Below, piece by piece: positions 16,116-23,279 of a stretch of 37,803 nt of DNA. This DNA is from Gemmataceae bacterium (GTDB lineage Bacteria > Planctomycetota > Planctomycetia > Gemmatales > Gemmataceae). The DNA lies in contig JAIEQN010000257.1 in assembly GCA_019747685.1 (NCBI GenBank), forward strand, positions 1-37,803, given 5' to 3'. The notes under the pieces were generated by a model. That model made no database searches. It worked only from the letters and a program-made list of their open reading frames with translations, and was not told where the DNA came from. Position numbers and translations under genes: made by a program. Positions within the stretch are counted from its first letter, which is position 1, and each line of letters begins with the position of its first letter.

Positions 16116-17191
16116 GCGTCCTGCGGATGACCCCGGCCGGGCGGCTGGCCCGGCACGTCCGGTGGTGCCTGGCCGGGCCGCCCCGGGGCGAGCTGACCGG
16201 CCGACTGTCCGTCCGGTCGGCCCCGCCGACGGCCGAGGTCGGCGTCGCGTCCGATTGGGTCGTCCGGGTCGAGAACCACTCCCGCCGGGTCTGGCCGCGG
16301 GCCGGGGCCGGCCGGGTCGCGGTCCGCGGCCGGTGGATCACCCGGAACGGTGGGGATTACGGTGGGCCGATCGAAGCCGCCCTGCCCCGCACGCTCCTGC
16401 CCGGCGACTGGGCCGACATCCGGGTGGCCGTGCCCGGGCCGGCCGCGGTCGGCGACTTCACCCTGGCCTGGGACCTGACGGCCGGCAGCCAGGCTGTCAC
16501 CGGCAGCCCGGCCGAAGTGATCCCGGTCCCGGTGACGTTCCCCCGGGCGACCGACATCGACTACCACCGGGTCTTCCGGTCGGCCGACCTGGACGCCAAC
16601 TCCTGGTGGGTGGTCGGGGCGTACCACAGCCGGGAGGAGTACGAGCGGTCGGCCGCGGCCCGGCGGGGGATGCTGGTCGAGCAGGGGCTGACCCCGGACT
16701 CGCGGGTGCTGGACATCGGCTGCGGGACCGGGCAGATGGCGCTGGCCCTGGAGGGCTACCTGTCCGACCGGGGGGCGTACTACGGCACCGACATCGGCCG
16801 GGAGGCGATCGAGTTCGCCCGCCGGACGTACCGCCGGCCGAACTTCGTGTTCGCCCCGGGCGAGATGACCCGGGTGCCGTTCCCGGACTCGGCCGGGCCG
16901 TTCGACCTGGCCATCTTCTTCAGCGTCTTCACCCACACCTTCACCGACGAGTCGGTGTTGCTGCTTGCCGAGGCCCGGCGGCTGCTCGGCCCGCGGGGGA
17001 CGGTGATCGCCGACGTGATCGTGACGGACCTGGCCGACCGGGCGGCCGGGCACCGGGGCGAGATGCGGGTCAACCGCGGCCACTTCCTCCGGCTGGCCGG
17101 AGCGGTCGGGTTCGGGGCCAAGGTGATCGGCACGTTCCCGTGGGCGGCCGGGGCCGAGCGGCTGATGATCCGGTTCGACCGCACCCGGTAA
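16109..17191 (+). CDS. SAM-dependent methyltransferase with N-terminal Ig-like beta domain
   Basis: GTG start overlaps the preceding stop (GTGCTGA). C-terminal half VLDIGCGTGQMALALEGYL...DLAIFFSVFTHTF; N-terminal half VASDWVVRVENHSRRVWPRAG...TLLPGDWADIRVAVPGPAAVGDFTLAWDL. Confidence 0.86.
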   Translation: MLSVLRMTPAGRLARHVRWCLAGPPRGELTGRLSVRSAPPTAEVGVASDWVVRVENHSRRVWPRAGAGRVAVRGRWITRNGGDYGGPIEAALPRTLLPGDWADIRVAVPGPAAVGDFTLAWDLTAGSQAVTGSPAEVIPVPVTFPRATDIDYHRVFRSADLDANSWWVVGAYHSREEYERSAAARRGMLVEQGLTPDSRVLDIGCGTGQMALALEGYLSDRGAYYGTDIGREAIEFARRTYRRPNFVFAPGEMTRVPFPDSAGPFDLAIFFSVFTHTFTDESVLLLAEARRLLGPRGTVIADVIVTDLADRAAGHRGEMRVNRGHFLRLAGAVGFGAKVIGTFPWAAGAERLMIRFDRTR

Positions 17192-17201
17192 GGACGGCTC
17201 C

Positions 17202-18983
17202 GTGCTCCGAACCCGTTTCGCCTGGCGGCCCGCCCCGGTGGTGACGACGCCGGACCCGGCACCCGAACCGGCGTCCGACCGGATCGCCTTCGGGGTGGTG
17301 ACAGCGGTCTGGGTCGTCTGCCTGGCGCTGCTGCTGGTGTTCGCCGCCCGGGCCGCGACCCGCCTGCCGCTCCTCGACGAGCACTTCAACGTCCCGCTCC
17401 TGGCCGACCCGTTCGGGTCGTGGCGGGCGTACTGGCACCAGCACAACGAGCACCGCATCCCGGTCCCGAAGCTCCTGTTCGTGGCGGCGGTGAAGCTGGC
17501 CGGGAACGACTTCCGGGCGCCGGTGTTCATGAACGCCGTGTTGGTCGCGGCGACGGCCGCCGTGCTGGCCCGTGCGGTCGCAAAGGCCCGCGGCCGGTGG
17601 GCCGTCACCGACGCCGCCGTCCCGCTGGCGGTGATGAACCTCGGCCAGTGGGAAAACCTCCTCTGGGGGTTCCAGATTCAGTTCTTCGCCTCGACCCTCC
17701 TGGCTTTGATGATGCTCGCATTGGTGATCGGCCGGGGGTTCGCCGGCTCGCCGGCGCGGGTGGCGGCTGCCGGGCTGGTGACGCTCCTCCTACCGCTGTG
17801 CGGGGCGAACGGGCTGGCCCTCACGCCGGCGTTCGCCTGCTTCCTGCTTTATGTCGGGGTGGTCAACCTTCGGACCGGCCGGCGGCTGGCCGGCGGCATC
17901 GCCCTGGCGGCGGCCGCCGCCGGGCTGGCCCTGATCCCGCTCTACTTCCAGGGCCTCCGGCCGCCCGCCCACCACACCACCGCCCGGTCGCTGCCGGTCA
18001 TCGCGGTGAACGCGGTCAACTTCGTCGGCCTGGGGTTCGGGTCGGTCGGGCTGACCGTTCACGGGCCGGGGCCGGGGGTGACGGCCTACGCCGCGGGGAT
18101 GATGACCCTGCTGGCGGCCACCGCCGGGCTGCTGGCACTCCGGCTCCGCTCGCCCGAGCATCGGGTCGCGGCCGTCGGCATCGGGTGCGTGGTCGGCGGG
18201 GTGCTGTGCCTCGGCCTCGGGCTGGCCTACGGCCGGGGGGCGATGACCGGGGTGCTGGCGGCCAACAGGTACACCACCCTGGCGATGCCGCTGGTGGCCG
18301 CGGCCTACATCGCCTGGGCGGTCTTCCCGTCCCGCCCGGGCCGGTGGATCACCGCCGGCGTGCTGGCAGTACTGATCGCCGGGAGTTGGGCGAACGCCCG
18401 TGAGGCGTTCGCCGTCGGCCGGTTCTGGCGGGACAAGCAGGCCCGGACGGAGGCCGAAATCCGGGCCGGGCTGCCGGTCACGTTCGTGGTCGACCGGCAC
18501 GTCCCGCCGGCCGAGCGGGACTACATCCGGGCCGCCTATCTGTTGCTGCGCCGGGAGGGGTTCTCGGTCTTCCGAGACCTCGTGCCGGACGCCCCGTTGG
18601 CCGAAACCCCGGTCCCGGTCCGGGTCGTCCGGGCCGAGGGGCTGGAGGAACGGGACGGCTGGTTTCGGGTCGTCGGCCCGAAGCCGGGGCATCTCGTCGT
18701 GGCCCTGCCCGACCGGCGGTACGTGTACGGGCTGAGGCTCGACTACGAGGCCGGGTCGCCCCGGCCGATCGGGCTGGTGTCGCTGGTGAGCTGGGACGCG
18801 GACGGGTCCTACCCTCCCCGCCCGGGGTACGGCATCATCGACAACCTCTACCCGACGCACGGCACCCCGGCCGACGCCCACGTCTTCGTCGACCGGGAGA
18901 CGGACCTCGTGCGGATCGACCTCGGCGACCCCGGGTCCGCCCTCCGCCTCCACGCGGTCACGATCCTGTCCTGCCGCGAATAG
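17202..18983 (+). CDS. large polytopic membrane protein, putative GT-C-like
   Basis: 593 aa, many TM segments, motif YWHQHNEHRIPVPKLLF in the first large loop, soluble C-terminal domain. Confidence 0.75.
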   Translation: MLRTRFAWRPAPVVTTPDPAPEPASDRIAFGVVTAVWVVCLALLLVFAARAATRLPLLDEHFNVPLLADPFGSWRAYWHQHNEHRIPVPKLLFVAAVKLAGNDFRAPVFMNAVLVAATAAVLARAVAKARGRWAVTDAAVPLAVMNLGQWENLLWGFQIQFFASTLLALMMLALVIGRGFAGSPARVAAAGLVTLLLPLCGANGLALTPAFACFLLYVGVVNLRTGRRLAGGIALAAAAAGLALIPLYFQGLRPPAHHTTARSLPVIAVNAVNFVGLGFGSVGLTVHGPGPGVTAYAAGMMTLLAATAGLLALRLRSPEHRVAAVGIGCVVGGVLCLGLGLAYGRGAMTGVLAANRYTTLAMPLVAAAYIAWAVFPSRPGRWITAGVLAVLIAGSWANAREAFAVGRFWRDKQARTEAEIRAGLPVTFVVDRHVPPAERDYIRAAYLLLRREGFSVFRDLVPDAPLAETPVPVRVVRAEGLEERDGWFRVVGPKPGHLVVALPDRRYVYGLRLDYEAGSPRPIGLVSLVSWDADGSYPPRPGYGIIDNLYPTHGTPADAHVFVDRETDLVRIDLGDPGSALRLHAVTILSCRE

Positions 18984-18997
18984 CCGACGGCTCGTGG

Positions 18998-19016
18998 CAC
19001 GGGCATCCTGCCCGTG
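18998..19016. repeat. short palindromic element cacgggca-tcc-tgcccgtg
   Basis: Perfect 8-bp stem, 3-nt loop between the membrane-protein stop and surE. Confidence 0.6.
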
Positions 19017-19067
19017 TGGCCGCCAATCCGTGTAATGACCTCGGGGCATTCACGGAGGCGGCCGGCC

Positions 19068-19838
19068 ATGCGCATCTTGCTGACCAACGACGACGGCATC
19101 TACGCCCCCGGGCTGCGGGCACTCCGCACCGAACTTCAGAAGCTCGGAACGGTCACGGTCGTCGCCCCGGCCACCGAACAGAGCGCGGCCGGGCACTCGG
19201 TCACGCTGCTCAACCCGCTGCTGGTCAGCGAGGTGTTCGAGGACGACGGGAAGACGTTCGTCGGCTGGGCGGTCGAGGGCCGGCCGGCCGACGCGGTGAA
19301 GCTGGCCCTGCTGGAGCTACTCCCCGACCCGCCCGACCTGATCGTCAGCGGCATGAACGCCGGGTCGAACGCCGGCATCAACGTGCTCTACTCCGGGACG
19401 GTCGCGGCCGCGGTGGAGGGGGCGTTCTTCCGCCGCACGGCCATCGCCGTGTCGCTGGAGTACGACCAGAAGATCAAGGACTACCCGGCCGGGGCCCGGC
19501 TGGCCCGGCAGGTGATCGAGGGGATCGCCGCCCGCAACCCGCCCGAGGGGTCGTTGTTCAACGTCAACATCCCGGTGCTGGAGCGGGGGCCGATCCGGGG
19601 GGTCCGGGTGGTGCCGCAGAACAGCAGCCCGTACCAGGAGAAGTTCGACCGGCGGGTGAACCCCCGCGGCCGGACGTACTTCTGGGCCGGCCCGGACTTC
19701 CTCTGCCCGAACCCGACCCCCGGGACCGACGTGGAGGGGCTGGCCGACCAGTACATCACCGTCACCCCACTGAAGTTCGACCTGACGGACGCAGAGCGGC
19801 TGCGAGAGATGAAGGGCTGGGAGTGGCAGGTGGGGTGA
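19068..19838 (+). CDS. surE: 5'/3'-nucleotidase SurE
   Basis: MRILLTNDDGIYAPGLRAL, VVAPATEQSAAGHSVTL, DLIVSGMNAGSNAGINVLYSGTVAAAVEG are SurE signatures. Confidence 0.96.
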   Translation: MRILLTNDDGIYAPGLRALRTELQKLGTVTVVAPATEQSAAGHSVTLLNPLLVSEVFEDDGKTFVGWAVEGRPADAVKLALLELLPDPPDLIVSGMNAGSNAGINVLYSGTVAAAVEGAFFRRTAIAVSLEYDQKIKDYPAGARLARQVIEGIAARNPPEGSLFNVNIPVLERGPIRGVRVVPQNSSPYQEKFDRRVNPRGRTYFWAGPDFLCPNPTPGTDVEGLADQYITVTPLKFDLTDAERLREMKGWEWQVG

Positions 19839-19983
19839 ATGCCTGCACCGTTCGGGATGCCGGTGTTCCCGGAACCGGGCGGAGGTCGCACGGAGATACC
19901 GGCCGGTGACGGGTCCCGTCTTCGGCCCGTCGGGCCGGAAACAATCCTACAACCCACCCGCCAGTTGACCCCGGGCCGCCCGT

Positions 19984-21300
19984 TCACTCGTCGGTCAGCC
20001 GCTTCCGCCGGAGCTGGTGGTGGTAGTGCTGGGCGAACCGGTGGGCCTCGTCACGGACGTACTGCAACAGCCGCAGCGCCGCCGAGTGCCGGCTCAGCTT
20101 GATCGACTCGGCCTCGCCCGGGCGGAAGATTTCCTCCTCCTGCTTGGCCAGCGAGATCACGCACGGCGGGTCGATGCCCAAGGCCCTGAACGCCGCCACC
20201 GCGGCGTTCAACTGCCCCTTCCCGCCGTCGATGAGCAGGATGTCGGGGAAGACCTCGTCCTCGTCCCGCAGCCGCCGGAACCGCCGGCTGACCACCTCCC
20301 GCATCGACGCGAAGTCGTCCACCCCGGGGACCGTCTTGACCTTGAACCGGCGGTAGCCGTTCTTGAACGGCAGCCCGTCCAGGAACGACACCAGGGAGGC
20401 GACGGTGTCCGTCCCGCCGAGGTGGGCGATGTCCATCCCCTCGATCGTCCGCGGGGCCTTCTCTAGCCCGAGGACCTTCCGCAGGCCCAGCAGCCCCTTC
20501 TTCGGGTCGATCCGGACGACCGACGGCTGGATGTCGGTCTCGGCCTCGCCGCGGAGGGCCAGCTTCTGCAGCGCGGCGATCTCGTCCCGCACCCGCCGGG
20601 CCTTCTCGAAGTTCAGGGCCTCGGCGGCGGCCGCCATGTCGGCCTCCATCCGCCGGACCAGCTTGGCCTTCTTCCCCTCCAGGATGAAGATCAGCTTCTT
20701 GACCTGCCGCCGGTACTCCTCGCGGGACACCCGGAAGTTGCACGGGGCGGTACACCGGCGGATGCTGGCCAGCAGGCACGGCCGGAACCACCGCCAGCGA
20801 TCGTCGGACGACTTGATGTCCAGCCTACAGGTACGGAACTGGAACACGCCCTGAAGGACTTGCACGGCCGCCCGGAGGGCTTTGGCGCTGGTGAACGGGC
20901 CGTACAGCCGGACCCCCTTCCGCCGCGGCTTGCGGGTGATCTCGACCCGCGGGAACTCCTCCCGGGTGCGGATCTGCAGGTACGGGTAGGTCTTGTCGTC
21001 CTTCCGGTCCTTGTTGAACTTCGGCTGATGAAGTCGGATCCACTCGGCCTCGTACAACAGGGCCGCGATGTCGTCGTCGGTCTCGATGAAGTCGATGTCG
21101 GCGACCAGCCCGATCCAGTCCCGGATGCGGGCGTCCTTGTGGGCGGCCTGGAGGAAGTACGACCCGGCCCGGGCGCGGAGGTTCTTGGCCTTGCCGACGT
21201 AGACCACCGCCCCGGCCGCGTCCTTCATCAGGTAGACGCCGGGCTTGCGGGGGAACGTCTTGACCTTCTCGGCCGGGCCGGTCGGGGCGGTGTCGGGCAT
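19984..21300 (-). CDS. uvrC: UvrC-type excinuclease subunit, compact (438 aa, no C-terminal HhH)
   Basis: GIY-YIG domain KPGVYLMKDAAGAVVYVGKAKNLRARAGSYF, UVR motif LNFEKARRVRDEIAAL, C-terminal endonuclease core IEGMDIAHLGGTDTVASLVSFLDG...DILLIDGGKGQLNAA...VRDEAHRFAQHYH; stops shortly after. Confidence 0.9.
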   Translation of the reverse strand: MPDTAPTGPAEKVKTFPRKPGVYLMKDAAGAVVYVGKAKNLRARAGSYFLQAAHKDARIRDWIGLVADIDFIETDDDIAALLYEAEWIRLHQPKFNKDRKDDKTYPYLQIRTREEFPRVEITRKPRRKGVRLYGPFTSAKALRAAVQVLQGVFQFRTCRLDIKSSDDRWRWFRPCLLASIRRCTAPCNFRVSREEYRRQVKKLIFILEGKKAKLVRRMEADMAAAAEALNFEKARRVRDEIAALQKLALRGEAETDIQPSVVRIDPKKGLLGLRKVLGLEKAPRTIEGMDIAHLGGTDTVASLVSFLDGLPFKNGYRRFKVKTVPGVDDFASMREVVSRRFRRLRDEDEVFPDILLIDGGKGQLNAAVAAFRALGIDPPCVISLAKQEEEIFRPGEAESIKLSRHSAALRLLQYVRDEAHRFAQHYHHQLRRKRLTDE

Positions 21301-21401
21301 GAGCGGATACCATGACGACGTGCGGGCCCCGGTATTTTATCCCCGGGCCGGCGAATAACCCATTCGGCCCCGCCCACCAGCCCCGACCCGAACCGGAACC
21401 C

Positions 21402-22775
21402 ATGAGCATCTTCCGGGTAAAGACGACCGAATGCCGGGTCGGGGTCGTTGGGCTGTACAACTCCGGCAAGACGGTCCTGCTCACCTCGCTCGTCAACCAC
21501 CTCCAGGACCACGACGGTGACCGGTTCGCGCTCGGCGGCCGGGACACCAAGCTGCGGAAGTTCGTCACCCTCTCGCCGGACGATGACTGGGAGGCGTTCC
21601 CGTATGCGGCATCGCGGGATGCCCTCGTCCACGGCGGCCGCTGGCCGGGCAAGACCCGCGACCGGTCGCAATTCGCGTGTCGTTTCGAGCGGTCCGACTG
21701 GCGGTTCAGCGACTGCCTCTTGAAGCTGTACGACCTGCCGGGTGAGCGGGTCGCCGACGCGGCCATGCTCGGCCGGGACTTCGCCGGGTGGTCCGACCAC
21801 GTCCACGCCCAGATCGCCGCCGACGCGGCCACCCGGGGGTTGCATGCCCCGTTCCTCGACGCTCTCGGCCGGCCGGATGTCGCCGAACCGGACCTGCTCC
21901 GGGCGTACAAGGTCGGGCTGGCGAACCTGATCCTGAACTTCAAGCCGCAGGTGTCGCCGTCGGCCTTCCTGCTCGACGCGAAGGGCCAGCCGGCCCGTCC
22001 GGACGCGCCCGAGGTGCTGGCCGACGCCCGGTTCAGCGGCCTCGGGCCGGGGGCCGAGTTCGCCCCGCTGCCGGCCGCGGTCCGGGCCGCTCGGCCGGAC
22101 CTCGCAGCCGTGTTTGCGCCGCGCTACGAGGAGTACGTCGAGCGGCTCGTGCGGCCGGCCATCCAGGCCCTGAAGTCCTGTACCGCCCTGGTGGTGATGG
22201 TGGACGTGACGATGCTCCTGGCCGGCGGGGTCGGGATGTACGACGACACTCGGCTGATCGTCCGCGACCTGCTCGACGTGCTCTCGCCCGGCGAACACCC
22301 GGTCTTCGGGCCGCTCGCCCGCGGGCTGAGCACCCTGCTCCTGCCGCACCAGCTCCGCCCCGGGTGGATCACCCGGCTGGCGTTCGCCGCCCCGAAGCTC
22401 GACCTCGTCCACCCGTCGGACCGGGACCGGATGCTGCTCCTGGCCCGGCGGATGGTCGAGCGGTACGCCGACAGCCGGGACGGCCTCAAGTTCGAGTTCT
22501 TCAACCTGGCGTCGGTGGTGTCGACGCGGCCGCTGCCGCTCGAAAACGGCCGGCGGTTCCTGACGGGCGTGCCGTTGCGGGAAGCGGACGGGAAGAAGGT
22601 GCCGCCGGGGCCGGAGCAGCGGTTCGGCGTCTCGGGACTACCCGACGACTGGCCGGCCGACTGGCGGCCCGGGGAGTACACGTTCCCGGACGTCTACCCG
22701 CGGATGCCGCCGCGGAAGGACTACCCGCCGGAGCAGGTGAACTTGGATCGGCTCGCGGCGTTCGTCATCGACTGA
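21402..22775 (+). CDS. YcjX-like P-loop NTPase (DUF463 family)
   Basis: CRVGVVGLYNSGKTVLLTSLVNHLQDH P-loop; LKLYDLPGERVADAAMLGRDFAGWSDH; family-like C-terminal FEFFNLASVVSTR. Confidence 0.85.
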   Translation: MSIFRVKTTECRVGVVGLYNSGKTVLLTSLVNHLQDHDGDRFALGGRDTKLRKFVTLSPDDDWEAFPYAASRDALVHGGRWPGKTRDRSQFACRFERSDWRFSDCLLKLYDLPGERVADAAMLGRDFAGWSDHVHAQIAADAATRGLHAPFLDALGRPDVAEPDLLRAYKVGLANLILNFKPQVSPSAFLLDAKGQPARPDAPEVLADARFSGLGPGAEFAPLPAAVRAARPDLAAVFAPRYEEYVERLVRPAIQALKSCTALVVMVDVTMLLAGGVGMYDDTRLIVRDLLDVLSPGEHPVFGPLARGLSTLLLPHQLRPGWITRLAFAAPKLDLVHPSDRDRMLLLARRMVERYADSRDGLKFEFFNLASVVSTRPLPLENGRRFLTGVPLREADGKKVPPGPEQRFGVSGLPDDWPADWRPGEYTFPDVYPRMPPRKDYPPEQVNLDRLAAFVID

Positions 22776-22785
22776 ATCGGGCAAC

Positions 22786-22891
22786 GGCCCAGGGGCTCGC
22801 GCCCCTGGCTACGGTCCGCCGCTCCGCGGCTCGGGGCTTCGAGTCCCGGAGGGGCGGCCAGCGCGTAACCAGGGGCGTGAGCCCCTGGGCC
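22786..22891. repeat. Long inverted repeat, arms 22786-22812 and 22865-22891, each arm itself a hairpin
   Basis: ggcccaggggctcgcgcccctggctac versus gtaaccaggggcgtgagcccctgggcc: 25/27 complementary. Each arm contains ccaggggc-N4-gcccctgg. Confidence 0.85.
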
Positions 22892-22909
22892 TATCTCATC
22901 GGACCGGGA

Positions 22910-23263
22910 TCAACGAGCCCACCAGGCGAGCCCGGCCGCGAGGACCGCGAGCCACAACACGAGGCTGCCGACGGCGAGGGCGACCCGGCGCGGCGTCTCC
23001 TCGGCGGCGAACCGCCGCACCACGAAGACCGAGTACACCGCGGGCTTGAACAGAAAGGCTGCGGCGAACAACCAACAGAAGGCGAGCGGGAACTTCGCCC
23101 CGGCGCCAAAGTTCAGTACCGAGTTGGCGACGAGCAGCGACAGCCCGGCCACGGCTGCGGACAGCAAGACCCCGAGATACGCTACTACGAGTTCATCGCG
23201 CCACCGGCGGGCCGCAACCGCCCCGCCGGCAACTCGCAGGGAGCCGTTCGACGTATGAACCAC
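22910..23263 (-). CDS. small membrane protein of unknown function
   Basis: Hydrophobic segments ELVVAYLGVLLSAAVAGLSLLVA, LAFCWLFAAAFLFKPAVYSVFVV, VALAVGSLVLWLAVLAAGLAWW; probable GTG start at 23263. Confidence 0.55.
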   Translation of the reverse strand: MVHTSNGSLRVAGGAVAARRWRDELVVAYLGVLLSAAVAGLSLLVANSVLNFGAGAKFPLAFCWLFAAAFLFKPAVYSVFVVRRFAAEETPRRVALAVGSLVLWLAVLAAGLAWWAR

Positions 23264-23279
23264 TTTCGGGCCTCCCAGT

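Noticed and set aside
16025-17608. 527 aa minus-strand ORF opposite the methyltransferase
   Set aside because: Antisense shadow; sense strand has the SAM-binding motif VLDIGCGTG.
22820-22862. Possible tRNA 3' half (ggggcttcgagtcccggaggggcggcca)
   Set aside because: T-loop spacing is not canonical and no 5' half, D-arm or anticodon arm could be found; treated as the spacer of a repeat.
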